The position numbers and the translations under genes are program-made. The notes under the pieces were generated by a model. It did no database searches and was not told the DNA's origin. It worked only from the letters and a program-made list of their open reading frames with translations. From Krasilnikovia cinnamomea (GTDB lineage: Bacteria > Actinomycetota > Actinomycetes > Mycobacteriales > Micromonosporaceae), in contig NZ_SHKY01000001.1 of NCBI RefSeq assembly GCF_004217545.1, positions 5,084,001 through 5,148,000 of the forward strand: 64,000 nucleotides of DNA, in the 5' to 3' direction. Shown here one piece after another: positions 8,755 through 17,330 of the stretch. Positions within the stretch are counted from its first letter, which is position 1, and every line of letters starts with the position of its first letter.

Positions 8755-8943
8755 ATGTTCCTGTACACCGACCCCGGCCTGCGACTCGACATCTACCACC
8801 GGCGCGCCGAGGAACTGCACCGGGCCGCCGACGCACAGCGGCTGGCCGCCCAGGCGCGGGCCGAAGCCCCCCGCCGGTCGTGGTTGCGGTGGCCGCGCCA
8901 CGGCCGCACGCTGCGCACCGTACGCGCGCCGGTGGCGTCGTGA
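8755..8943 (+). CDS. Small 62-residue protein coupled to the LAL regulator
   Basis: ATG 8755 follows a strong AAGGAGA ribosome binding site. The product starts MFLYTDPGLRLDIYHRRAEE and is Arg- and Ala-rich, with a predicted amphipathic helix through HRAADAQRLAAQARAEA. No domain is recognised, although similar short proteins occur in actinomycetes. Its stop TGA (8941-8943) overlaps the GTG of the next gene, so the two are probably translationally coupled. Confidence 0.75.
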   Translation: MFLYTDPGLRLDIYHRRAEELHRAADAQRLAAQARAEAPRRSWLRWPRHGRTLRTVRAPVAS

Positions 8944-11876
8944 CGGTCACGCACGACGCGGTCCTGTCGTACCGCCATGGCATGCTCGATTTCGTGGCGG
9001 CACATCCCCGTACGTGCAGCAGCGCGGTCATGGTCGGCCGGGAGGCCGACCTGGCCGCGCTGCGCGACGCGCTGAAGGCCGCCCGCAGCGGCGAGCCGTC
9101 GGCCGTCCTGCTCGGCGGCGAGGCCGGGATCGGCAAGACCCGCCTCGTCGAGGAGTTCTGCCGCACCGCCGAGTCCGACGGCGCGCAACTGCTCACCGGG
9201 CAGTGCCTGGAGCTGGGCGAGGAGGGCCTGCCGTACGCCCCGTTCGCGGCCGCGCTGCGCCAGCTCGTGCACCGCGACGGGCCCACGGTGTTCGAGGGCC
9301 GCGAAGCGGATTTCGCCCGCCTGCTGCCCGAGCTCGGTGTCCCCGGCGCCGACCGGCGCGGGCACCTGTTCGAGCTGGTGGGGACGCTGTTCGCGCGCCT
9401 GGCCGAGACGCGCCCGCTGGTGCTGATCATCGAGGACCTGCACTGGGCCGACCGCTCGACCCGCGACCTGATCGCGTTCCTGGTCCGCTCGGCCCGGCTG
9501 CCCCGGGTGCTGATCGTCGCGACCTACCGGACGGACGAGTTGCACCGCGGGCATCCGCTGCGGCCGTTCCTGGGCGAGTTCGAGCGGGTGCGCGGGGTGC
9601 GCCGGCTGGAGCTGGACCGGCTCGACCGCGACGGCACCGCCCGCCTGCTGGCGGAGCTGGCCGGCGCGGAGCCCGAGCCGCGAACGGTGGACAACATCCA
9701 CGCCCGGGCCCAGGGCAACCCGTTCTTCGTCGAGCAGCTGGCCGCCTCGGCCGCGCAGGGCTGCGGCGACATCCCGGACACCCTGCGCGACCTGCTGCTG
9801 GCCCGGGTCGACCAGCTCCCCGAGGCGGCCCAGCGGGTGCTGCGGATCGCCGCCGTGGGCGGCACCCGGTTCGGCCACGAGCTGCTCAGCCGCGTCGTGG
9901 GCGGCTCCGAGGCCGAGCTGGAGTCGGCGCTGCGGGCCGTCGTCGTGGCCCAGCTCATCGTCGTGGACGGCACCGGCGGCTACGAGTTCCGGCACGCGCT
10001 GGTCCGCGAGGCGGTGCACGACGACCTCCTGCCCGGCGAGCACGCCCGGCTGCACGCCCGCTACGCGCAGGCCCTCGAGGCGGAGCCGGAGCTGGTCGGC
10101 ATGGGCCGCGCCCCGGCCGAGATCGCCCACCACTGGCACGCGGCGCACGACCACCCGCGCGCCCTGGTCAGCGCCAAGCAGGCCGCCGACGAGGCCGGGC
10201 GCCGCTTCGCGTACGCGGAGCAGGCCCGCCTGCTGGACCGGGTGCTGGAGCTGTGGGAGCAGGTCGGCGACCCCGCGCACCTGCTCGGCGAGAGCCACCT
10301 CGACCTGCTGGAGGAGGCGGCCCTGGTCGCCATCGAGGCGGGTGAGCTCATGCGCGCGCTCAAGCTCACCCGGGCCGCGCTCGGTGACCTCGACGCCGCC
10401 GCCGAGCCGGTGCGCGCCGCCCGGCTGCTGGTGCGCCGCGGCAAGCTGCTGCACAACGCGGGCACCAGCGACGGCGCCGCCGAGTCCCGGGAGGCCTACC
10501 GGCTGCTGACCGCGGCGCCGCATTCGGAGGAACGGGCGATGCTGCTGGCCGACGTCGCGTACGCGCTGGCCCCGGTCGACCACGACGAGGGCGGCCGGAT
10601 CGCGCGGGAGGCGATGGCCGCCGCCGGTGAGCTGGACGACCTCACGGCCGAGGTGTCCGCCACGATCATCTTCGGGCAGCTGTGCGCGGGTTCCGTGTCG
10701 CCCGAGGAGGGCCTCGCCACGATGCGGACGGCCGCCAAGCAGGCCCGCGCCACCGGGCACCTGCCCACCCTGGCCCGCGCCCTGGTCAACATCTCCGACA
10801 CCCTCTTCGCGCTGGGCCGCTACGAGGAGTCGGCGGCGGCCGCCGACGAGGGCATGCCGTACGCGGACCGGGTCGGCGTGAGCCGCACCATGGGGGTGTT
10901 CCTGCTGGCCAACCACGCGGAGGCGCTGCTGGCCCTGGGCCGGTGGGACGAGGCCGACGCCCGCCTCGCGCAGGCGGCCCGCCTCGATCCGCCCGGCACC
11001 CTCGCGCTGCCGTGGCTGCTGCTGCGCGCCCGGCTGCGGCTGGCCCGGGGCCACGAGGGCGCCGAGCCGCTGGTGACCCGCGCGGTCGGTTTCCTCACCC
11101 GCCCGTTCCTGCACGCCGACAACCGGCTGTCCCTGCTGGATCTGCGCATCGAGGACGCCCTGCACGCGGGCGACACCACGGCGGCGCTGACCGCCGCCGG
11201 CTCCGCGGTGGCCGAGCCGGCGATCGTGGAGCGCCCCCGCTACAGCTGGCCGCTGCTGGCCTCCGCGGCAACCGCCGTCGAGCGGGCCGCCGCCGGGGAC
11301 GTGATCGAGCGGGCGGGCGTGGACGATCTGCGGGAGCGGATCCGGGCGCTGGCCGCCGCCACGCCGCAGCGGCACGGTGCCGACCGGGCGTACGCGGCGC
11401 AGGTCGCGGCGCTGCTCGACGGTGGCCCGCAGCGGTGGGAGGCGGCCGTCGAGGCGTGGCGGGCGGACGGCCGGCGTCACCCGCTGGCGGTGGCACTGCT
11501 CGGACTGGCCGGTGCCGCGGCGCGGGCGGGTGACCGGGCGGTCGCGGCCGCCTCCGTCGAGGAGGCCGTCGCGGTGGCCGCCGCCCTGGGCGCCCGGCCG
11601 CTGTGCGAGGCCGCCGACACCCTTTCCCGCCGCATCGGGCTGCGGGCCCCCGGGCAGCCGACCCCGGCCGGCACCGAGGTGCTCACCTCGCGCGAACGTG
11701 AGGTACTGCGCCTGGTAGCCGAGGGGCACAGCAACGGGCGCATCGCCGAGCGGCTCTACATCTCACCCAAGACCGCCAGCGTGCACGTCTCCCGGATCAT
11801 CGCGAAGCTCGACGTCGCCAACCGCGTCGAAGCGGCGGCGGTGGCCCACCGCCTCGGCCTGCTGGACGAGCGGTAG
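8940..11876 (+). CDS. LAL-type LuxR family transcriptional regulator with AAA ATPase domain
   Basis: A 978-residue large ATP-binding LuxR regulator. Walker A GGEAGIGKT lies near residue 58 and Walker B VLIIEDLHWAD near 160. A long helical TPR-like sensor region follows. A C-terminal GerE/LuxR helix-turn-helix runs from LTSREREVLRLVAEGHSNG (about residue 914) to IIAKLDVANRVEAAAVAHRLG. Family members bind a ligand and ATP, then activate transcription, often for carbohydrate use or secondary metabolism. The start at GTG 8940 overlaps the upstream stop (GTGA). ATG 9030 (MVGREADLAALRD) is an alternative that matches many homologues, but it has no clear ribosome binding site. The gene interrupts the usual DUF4191-lipA neighbourhood. 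Its target is not evident. Confidence 0.93.
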   Translation: MTVTHDAVLSYRHGMLDFVAAHPRTCSSAVMVGREADLAALRDALKAARSGEPSAVLLGGEAGIGKTRLVEEFCRTAESDGAQLLTGQCLELGEEGLPYAPFAAALRQLVHRDGPTVFEGREADFARLLPELGVPGADRRGHLFELVGTLFARLAETRPLVLIIEDLHWADRSTRDLIAFLVRSARLPRVLIVATYRTDELHRGHPLRPFLGEFERVRGVRRLELDRLDRDGTARLLAELAGAEPEPRTVDNIHARAQGNPFFVEQLAASAAQGCGDIPDTLRDLLLARVDQLPEAAQRVLRIAAVGGTRFGHELLSRVVGGSEAELESALRAVVVAQLIVVDGTGGYEFRHALVREAVHDDLLPGEHARLHARYAQALEAEPELVGMGRAPAEIAHHWHAAHDHPRALVSAKQAADEAGRRFAYAEQARLLDRVLELWEQVGDPAHLLGESHLDLLEEAALVAIEAGELMRALKLTRAALGDLDAAAEPVRAARLLVRRGKLLHNAGTSDGAAESREAYRLLTAAPHSEERAMLLADVAYALAPVDHDEGGRIAREAMAAAGELDDLTAEVSATIIFGQLCAGSVSPEEGLATMRTAAKQARATGHLPTLARALVNISDTLFALGRYEESAAAADEGMPYADRVGVSRTMGVFLLANHAEALLALGRWDEADARLAQAARLDPPGTLALPWLLLRARLRLARGHEGAEPLVTRAVGFLTRPFLHADNRLSLLDLRIEDALHAGDTTAALTAAGSAVAEPAIVERPRYSWPLLASAATAVERAAAGDVIERAGVDDLRERIRALAAATPQRHGADRAYAAQVAALLDGGPQRWEAAVEAWRADGRRHPLAVALLGLAGAAARAGDRAVAAASVEEAVAVAAALGARPLCEAADTLSRRIGLRAPGQPTPAGTEVLTSREREVLRLVAEGHSNGRIAERLYISPKTASVHVSRIIAKLDVANRVEAAAVAHRLGLLDER

Positions 11877-11895
11877 AGCCCGGACCGGCTTGGTG

Positions 11896-12819
11896 TCAGC
11901 CGCGGGCGGCGAGGGCCTGCTGGTAGAGCCGGCCCGCGCGGTACGAGGAGCGCACCAGCGGGCCGCTCATCACCCCGGCGAAGCCGATCTGCTCGGCCTC
12001 CTGGCCAAGCTCCACGAACTCCTCCGGCTTCACCCAGCGCTCGACCGGGTGGTGCCGCGGGGTGGGCCGCAGGTACTGCGTGATGGTGATCAGCTCGCAG
12101 CCCGCGCCGTGCAGGTCGCGCAGGGCCTGCGACACCTCGGCCCGTTCCTCGCCCATGCCGAGGATCAGGTTGCTCTTGGTGACCAACCCGGCGGAGCGGG
12201 CGCGGGTGATGACCTCGAGCGAGCGCTCGTACCGGAACGCGGGGCGGATCCGCTTGAAGATCCGGGGCACGGTCTCGACGTTGTGGGCCAGCACCTCGGG
12301 GGCCGCCCCGAACACCTCGGCGAGTTGCTCGGGCTCGGCGTTGAAGTCGGGGATCAGCAGCTCGACGCCGCAGTTGGGCTGCAGCTTGTGGATCTGGCGC
12401 ACCGTCTCGGCGTACAGCCAGGCGCCGCCGTCGGGCAGGTCGTCGCGGGCGACACCGGTGACGGTCGCGTACTTCAGGCCCATTGTGGCGACGGACTCGC
12501 CGACGCGGCGCGGCTCGTCGGCGTCGAACTCGGCGGGCTTGCCCGTGTCGATCTGACAGAAGTCGCAGCGGCGGGTGCACTGGTCACCGCCGATGAGGAA
12601 CGTCGCCTCCCGGTCCTCCCAACATTCGTAGATGTTGGGGCAGCCGGCCTCCTGGCAGACCGTGTGCAGGCCTTCCTTCTGCACCAGCCCGCGCAGTTGC
12701 GTGTACTCGGGGCCCATCTTCGCCTTGACCTTGATCCACGGCGGCTTGCGCTCGATGGGAGTCTCGGCGTTGCGCGCCTCGATGCGCAGCATGCGGCGGC
12801 CCTCGGGAGCAACTGTCAC
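11896..12819 (-). CDS. lipA: Lipoyl synthase
   Basis: A radical SAM enzyme that inserts two sulfur atoms into octanoyl groups bound to lipoyl domains. The protein has 307 residues. Cys55, Cys60 and Cys66 (CQEAGCPNIYEC) are the auxiliary cluster ligands, and Cys81, Cys85 and Cys88 (CTRRCDFC) are the radical SAM CxxxCxxC ligands. The C-terminal GPLVRSSYRAG supplies the conserved RSSY serine. Start is GTG 12819. It acts after LipB, encoded 1.8 kb away; both serve the E2 protein at 18.4-20.2 kb. The T-box/AspRS cassette separates lipA from lipB. Confidence 0.97.
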   Translation of the reverse strand: MTVAPEGRRMLRIEARNAETPIERKPPWIKVKAKMGPEYTQLRGLVQKEGLHTVCQEAGCPNIYECWEDREATFLIGGDQCTRRCDFCQIDTGKPAEFDADEPRRVGESVATMGLKYATVTGVARDDLPDGGAWLYAETVRQIHKLQPNCGVELLIPDFNAEPEQLAEVFGAAPEVLAHNVETVPRIFKRIRPAFRYERSLEVITRARSAGLVTKSNLILGMGEERAEVSQALRDLHGAGCELITITQYLRPTPRHHPVERWVKPEEFVELGQEAEQIGFAGVMSGPLVRSSYRAGRLYQQALAARG

Positions 12820-12947
12820 GACGACGAGGTTACGCCCGAGACAAGATCATGCGGGCGGTGGGCGACGAGGCTCACGTCCCCGGTTCTGTGACCGCCCTCA
12901 CGCCGTACCGGGAAAACGCTTTCACTTCGCGTCACCGCGCTGTTAGC

Positions 12948-13172
12948 GTCCGGCCACGGCGACGACGGAACCGAGTAACGCCCCGACCCCGCCGGCTCAG
13001 AGAGCCACCGGCAGCTGTGAAGGTGGCCCGGCGCCGGGGCGTGAAGACACTCCCGAGCCGGGCACGACAAGAGGCGCCGCTGTGCGGCGTGAAGGTGTGG
13101 TGGCACCGCGAGGATCCCGCTCGCCCACACCTCCCTGGGGCCGCGTTGCAGACACCAGAGGAGGTACCCGCC
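12948..13172 (+). ncRNA. T-box leader (tRNA-Asp sensing, translational type) upstream of the AspRS gene
   Basis: Stem I base GTCCGGC 12948-12954 pairs with GCCGGGC 13057-13063. The loop-E element AGTA (12974-12977) precedes ACGCCCC 12978-12984, which pairs with GGGGCGT 13036-13042. GAA, the specifier GAC (13046-13048, Asp) and A follow, as in T-boxes. The antisequestrator is AGGTGTGG 13093-13100 with CCACACCT 13125-13132. Its 7-base bulge TGGCACC is at 13101-13107, and helix GCGAG 13108-13112 pairs with CTCGC 13120-13124. The UGGC of the bulge would pair with a GCCA tRNA end (discriminator G, as in tRNA-Asp). ACCTCC plus CTGG (13129-13138) can instead pair with CCAG and GGAGGT (13155-13165), hiding the ribosome binding site. 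So uncharged tRNA-Asp should switch translation on. Confidence 0.9.
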
Positions 13173-14438
13173 ATGCAACGCATCCTCTCCACCGAACTGG
13201 CCGCCCACGCGGGCCGGACCGTCACGGTCGCCGGCTGGGTGCACCGCCGCCGGCTGCTCAAGTCGGTGGCCTTCCTGATCCTGCGCGACGCCGCCGGGCT
13301 CGCCCAGATCGTCGCGACCTCGGCCGAGGACCGCGCGGTGCTCGAGGCGCTGACCGAGGAGAGCGTCGTCGAGGTCACCGGCACGGTCACCGCGAACGCC
13401 GCGGCGCCCGCCGGGGTCGAGCTCACCGCGCCGACGGTACGGGTGCTCAGCGCGGTCGCCGTACCGTTGCCGGTCGAACTGCACCGGCCCGCCCCGACCG
13501 GGACCCTGCCCACCCAGCTCGACCATGCCGCGCTGGCCCTGCGGCACCCGGCCCGGGCCGCCGCGCTGCGGGTGGCCGCCGCGGCCACCGCGGGGTTCCG
13601 GGCGGCGCTGGAGGCCCGCCGGTTCGTCGAGATCCACACGCCGAAGATCGTCGCGTCGGCGACCGAGTCCGGGGCGAACGTGTTCCGGCTCGACTACTTC
13701 GGCCGCCCCGGCTACCTGGCCCAGTCGCCGCAGTTCTACAAGCAGCTCATGGTCGGTGTCTTCGAGCGGGTGTACGAGGTCGGTCCGGTGTTCCGGGCCG
13801 AGCCGCACGACACCGCCCGGCACCTGGCCCAGTACACCTCGCTCGACGCCGAGCTGGGCTTCATTACCGACCACCGCGACGTGATGGCGGTGCTGCGCGA
13901 CGTCGTGGCAACCATGGTCGACACGGTGGCGGACCGGACGGGCACCCCCGGGCCGGGCGTGCCGGAACAGATCCCGGCGGTGCACTTCAGCGAGGCGCTG
14001 CGGATCGCCGGGGCGCCCGCCGACGAGCCCGACCTGGCCCCGGCCCACGAGCGGGCGCTGGGGGAGTGGGCGGCCCGCGAGCACGGCAGCGACTTCGTCT
14101 TCGTCACCGGCTACCCGATGCGCAAGCGGCCGTTCTACACCCATCCGCAGCCGTCGGACCCGACCTGGTCGAACAGCTTCGACCTGCTGTTTCGCGGGGT
14201 CGAGCTGGTCACCGGCGGGCAGCGGCTGCACCGGTACGACGACTACACGGCGGCTTTGGCGGCGCGGGGCGAGGCGGTCACGGCCTACGAGGGATATCTG
14301 GACGGCTTCCGGTACGGGATGCCCGCGCACGGGGGCTTCGCGATCGGGCTGGAACGCTTCGTCGCCCGGCTGCTCGGCGCCGCGAACGTCCGCGAGGTCA
14401 CAGCGTTCCCGCGAGACCTGCACCGCCTCACGCCTTGA
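13173..14438 (+). CDS. aspS2: Archaeal-type aspartyl-tRNA synthetase (T-box controlled)
   Basis: 421 residues starting at ATG 13173 behind a GAGGAGGT ribosome binding site. An N-terminal OB-fold anticodon-binding domain (TVTVAGWVHRRR, VAFLILRDAAGLAQIV) is followed by a class II catalytic core: SPQFYKQ, motif 2 YEVGPVFRAEPHDTARHLAQY, and motif 3 GFAIGLERFVARLLG. The segment RPFYTHP, then SFDLLFRGVELVTGGQRLHRYDDY, is AspRS-like rather than AsnRS-like. There is no bacterial GAD insertion, so this is the shorter archaeal/eukaryotic form, often non-discriminating (charging tRNA-Asp and tRNA-Asn). The GAC specifier of the leader independently supports aspartate. A bacterial-type aspS probably exists elsewhere in the genome (inference), making this an inducible second enzyme. 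It lies between lipA and lipB. Confidence 0.9.
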   Translation: MQRILSTELAAHAGRTVTVAGWVHRRRLLKSVAFLILRDAAGLAQIVATSAEDRAVLEALTEESVVEVTGTVTANAAAPAGVELTAPTVRVLSAVAVPLPVELHRPAPTGTLPTQLDHAALALRHPARAAALRVAAAATAGFRAALEARRFVEIHTPKIVASATESGANVFRLDYFGRPGYLAQSPQFYKQLMVGVFERVYEVGPVFRAEPHDTARHLAQYTSLDAELGFITDHRDVMAVLRDVVATMVDTVADRTGTPGPGVPEQIPAVHFSEALRIAGAPADEPDLAPAHERALGEWAAREHGSDFVFVTGYPMRKRPFYTHPQPSDPTWSNSFDLLFRGVELVTGGQRLHRYDDYTAALAARGEAVTAYEGYLDGFRYGMPAHGGFAIGLERFVARLLGAANVREVTAFPRDLHRLTP

Positions 14439-14520
14439 TCGCGCGCCCGCCCTGATCGCGCGCCCGCCCTGATCGCGCGCCCGCCCTGATCGCGCGCCCG
14501 CCCTGATCGCGCGCCCGCCA
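14436..14520 (+). repeat. Five tandem 17-bp repeats starting at the AspRS stop codon
   Basis: The unit TGATCGCGCGCCCGCCC begins at 14436, 14453, 14470, 14487 and 14504; only the last base of the last copy differs. The first TGA is the stop codon of the AspRS gene. The array sits between convergent genes and carries the self-complementary core GCGCGC. It is too short and too regular to be CRISPR. Function unknown. Confidence 0.95.
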
Positions 14521-14555
14521 GACCGCGTGGCGGCCTGGCGCCATGACGCGTCGTT

Positions 14556-14590
14556 TGGTGTGCCGCCGGATTCGCTCGGGCGGCACACCA
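14556..14590. terminator. Hairpin between the convergent AspRS and lipB genes
   Basis: TGGTGTGCCGCC (14556-14567) pairs perfectly with GGCGGCACACCA (14579-14590) across an 11-base loop. It lies 16 bases beyond the lipB stop and after the 17-bp array. No U-tract follows in either direction, as is common for actinomycete terminators. It may serve both genes. Confidence 0.7.
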
Positions 14591-14605
14591 GCGGGCGGTG
14601 CGCGC

Positions 14606-15238
14606 TCAGGCCAGCAGCGTCGGGAGGTGGCGTTCGACGACCGGGAGAACTTCGGCGACCGGCACCGGACGGCCGAGTTCGACGCTGAGCGACGTGACCC
14701 CGGCGTCGCGGATGCCGCACGGCACGAAACGGTCGAAGTTCGACAGGTCGCAGTCGCAGTTGAGGGCGAAACCGTGCTGGGTGACGCCGCGCGAGACCCG
14801 GATGCCGATCGCCGCGACCTTGCGGTCCGGGCCACGCTCGTCGGCGCGCACCCACGCGCCGCTGCGCCCCTCGATCCGCTCCACGACGACGCCGAAGTCG
14901 GCGCACACGTCGATGAGCAGCTGCTCGGTGCGCCGCACGTACGCCACCACGTCGACCGGGTCGGGCAGCTTGACGATCGGGTAGCCGACCAGCTGGCCCG
15001 GGCCGTGCCAGGTGATCCGGCCGCCCCGGTCGACGTCCACCACCGGGGTGCCGTCCAGCGGCCGGTCCTGCGGCTCCGTGCGCTTGCCGGCCGTGAACAC
15101 GCTCGGGTGTTCCAGCAGCAGGATGGTGTCCGGGCGGGCACCGGCCACCACGTCGTCGTGCAGGCGGCGCTGCTCGTCCCACGCCACCTGGTAGTCGACC
15201 AGGCCGGGGCGCAGCACCGCGAGCGTAGAAGTCGTCAC
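14606..15238 (-). CDS. lipB: Lipoyl(octanoyl) transferase
   Basis: Transfers octanoate from acyl carrier protein to lipoyl domains, the first step of lipoate assembly. The 210-residue sequence carries RGGRITWHGPGQLVGYPI, then Lys140 in RKVAAIGIRVSRGVTQHG and the catalytic Cys174 in FVPCGI; all are conserved in the family. I placed the start at GTG 15238 (TTSTLAVLRPGLVDY), which gives the normal family length. The open frame continues upstream without sense. It works with LipA and with the E2 subunit encoded nearby. Confidence 0.95.
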   Translation of the reverse strand: MTTSTLAVLRPGLVDYQVAWDEQRRLHDDVVAGARPDTILLLEHPSVFTAGKRTEPQDRPLDGTPVVDVDRGGRITWHGPGQLVGYPIVKLPDPVDVVAYVRRTEQLLIDVCADFGVVVERIEGRSGAWVRADERGPDRKVAAIGIRVSRGVTQHGFALNCDCDLSNFDRFVPCGIRDAGVTSLSVELGRPVPVAEVLPVVERHLPTLLA

Positions 15239-15273
15239 CGTTGCAGCGTAGTCCGGCGCGCTCGGGGGCCGCG

Positions 15274-17133
15274 TCAGCCGCCGGGCGTGACCGGATCCAC
15301 CCCGGGACGGATGCGCCACACCAGCACGTCGTCGACTCGTTCCGGCGGCCCCAGCAGGGCGGTCGTGGTCTGCTCCAGCGTCGTGTGGAACAGCAGCCCC
15401 TGAGAGCCGATGACCCGGTCGGCGAGGAACACCGCCTGGAGGTTCCAGTACGCGAAGTCGCGCCGGGCCTGCTCGCGTTCCGCGTCGGTGATCGGCGGCA
15501 GGTAGCCGTAGTGGGCGGCCTGCTGCAGCAGCACGTCCGTGGGCAGCAGCGGGGTGCCGATCTGGCCCTTGCCGTCCGGGCCGCCGGGCCCCAGGAAGTA
15601 GCCGCCCGGGATCCGGAACACCGGCCCGCCGCGCGCCAGCGTGTACGCCTGCCAGCGCTGCGCGTCCGGGCCCGGGTTCGTGGCGAACGGCAGCGCGCTG
15701 AGCACCCCGCCGTCGGGCACGTACTCCCGCCAGGTGCCGTCGGCGATGAACCGGGGCTCCGGCGCCCGTTCGGCGGTGAGCACCGGCAGGGGCAGCAGGG
15801 GCAGCAGCGCGAAGGTGAACGCGGCGGCCCAGGCGGCGCGGCTGCGCGGCCCGGCCGTGCTGAGCACCCACTCCGCGGCCAGGGCCAGCAGGATGCCCAG
15901 GACCCCCGCGACGACCAGCGCGTACCGGGTGGGCAGTGCCGAGTCGAACAGCGGCAGGCGGGCCAGCGTCGCGTACGGCAGCGGGAGGTGCGTCTCGTCG
16001 TCGAGCACCCGCAGCCGGGGCCCCCACGACAACACCGTGAACACCGCGCCCACGATCAGCAGGGCACGCAGGGTGGCCCGGCGGCCGGCGTCCGCGTGCC
16101 GCCACAGGGTGACGGTCGCGAAACCGGCCAGCACGATCAGCGGCAGCCCGAAGAACGACGCCTGCTCGGTCGGATTCGACGCCAGATCCGCGCGGTCCAG
16201 CCCGGCCCAGCCCGCCACCGACCGGCTGGGGTAGGCCAGGTACGCGGCGGCGTCCTCGGAGAACTCGCGCTGGTCGAAGCCCGTACCGGAGAACGTCTGC
16301 GGTCCGGCGAAGTGCATGTACAGCGGGTAAGCCAGCAGGGCGCCCGCCACCGCGGCGGTTACGCCGAGGGCGGCCAGCACGGTGGGGGCGGCGGCCCGCG
16401 CCTGCGCCCGGGTGGCCGGCGCGGCGGCCCAGGCTCCGATGAACACCCCGCTGGCGAGGGCGGTGAAGAACAGTCCCTCCGCGGCGATCGAGAAGCAGAG
16501 CGCGACCACCGCGCCGAGGATGGCGCCGTTGCGCAGCCACCGGCCCGGCTCGCGCAGCGTGAGCACCCGCCACAGCAGCAGCGGGGCGATCCACCCGGCG
16601 GTCCAGTTCAGATGGCCGTTGGCGTGCGAGACCAAGCCCGGCGCGAAGCCGCAGAACAGCCCGCCCAGGGCGGCGGCGGCCCGGTGCCGCACGAGGTGGC
16701 GGTGCAGGAACAGGTACCACGCGAAGGCGGAGCACGCGAGGTTGAGGGTCAGGATGGTCACGTAGCTGACCTGCGGCCCGGCCAGCATCGTGAGCGGCGC
16801 GAACAGCAGGATGTACGCGGTGATGGAGGTGTTCGCCGCGAGGTTCACCCCGAGCGGGGCGTTCAGCAGGTCGGTGAAGAACGGGTCGCCGCCGTGCCGC
16901 AGCAGGTGCACCCCGTACCCGAGAAGTCCTTCGAAGAAGGCCTGGTCGCCGGGGTTCGCGGCGATGGTCCGGGTGGTGGGGGAGGCCCACAGGCCCCCGG
17001 TCACCCAGAGGGCGAGCAGCAGGGCGGTCGAGGCCACCAGCAGGTGAGCGGCCCAGGCCCGGCGGCCCCGGGACGCGTCGGCCCGCGCGACCGGCGGGTC
17101 GGCGGGGGCGGTGGCGACGGTCACGAGCCGCAC
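15274..17133 (-). CDS. Polytopic membrane protein, possible GT-C type glycosyltransferase
   Basis: 619 residues starting at GTG 17133 (a second GTG lies three codons later). About 10-12 hydrophobic segments are visible, from AWAAHLLVASTALLLALWVTG to AWAAAFTFALLPLLPLPVL. A C-terminal soluble part of about 170 residues begins near TAERAPEPRFIADGTWREYV. The first extracytoplasmic loop contains NPGDQAFFEGLLG and GDPFFTDLLNAP, acidic positions reminiscent of GT-C lipid-linked sugar transferases. Substrate unknown; the assignment is topology-based inference. It separates lipB from the TIGR01777 gene. Confidence 0.65.
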   Translation of the reverse strand: MRLVTVATAPADPPVARADASRGRRAWAAHLLVASTALLLALWVTGGLWASPTTRTIAANPGDQAFFEGLLGYGVHLLRHGGDPFFTDLLNAPLGVNLAANTSITAYILLFAPLTMLAGPQVSYVTILTLNLACSAFAWYLFLHRHLVRHRAAAALGGLFCGFAPGLVSHANGHLNWTAGWIAPLLLWRVLTLREPGRWLRNGAILGAVVALCFSIAAEGLFFTALASGVFIGAWAAAPATRAQARAAAPTVLAALGVTAAVAGALLAYPLYMHFAGPQTFSGTGFDQREFSEDAAAYLAYPSRSVAGWAGLDRADLASNPTEQASFFGLPLIVLAGFATVTLWRHADAGRRATLRALLIVGAVFTVLSWGPRLRVLDDETHLPLPYATLARLPLFDSALPTRYALVVAGVLGILLALAAEWVLSTAGPRSRAAWAAAFTFALLPLLPLPVLTAERAPEPRFIADGTWREYVPDGGVLSALPFATNPGPDAQRWQAYTLARGGPVFRIPGGYFLGPGGPDGKGQIGTPLLPTDVLLQQAAHYGYLPPITDAEREQARRDFAYWNLQAVFLADRVIGSQGLLFHTTLEQTTTALLGPPERVDDVLVWRIRPGVDPVTPGG

Positions 17134-17217
17134 GGTAGCAAGCGGAAGCCGTCAGAGCCCGCAGCCAGCGCGAATCGCGGCCGGCCGCCGGCCCGCATCG
17201 GGGCCGGCCGCCGGCCT

Positions 17218-17259
17218 GGGTCGCGGCTGGCAGCCCCTGGGTCGCGGCTGGCAGCCCCT
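17218..17259. repeat. Two tandem 21-bp repeats in a GC-rich spacer
   Basis: A 21-bp unit beginning GGGTCGCGGCTGGCAGCC occurs twice back to back, and a related CTCGCGGCCGCCAGCC follows. The spacer 17134-17330 also holds two copies of GGCCGGCCGCCGGCC. No gene or clear terminator is apparent in it. Confidence 0.8.
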
Positions 17260-17330
17260 GTGGCTCGCGGCCGCCAGCCGGCCTGGATCGGTGCCCCTCG
17301 GCGCCCCTCGGCGGTCTCGGTCGCGGCCCG

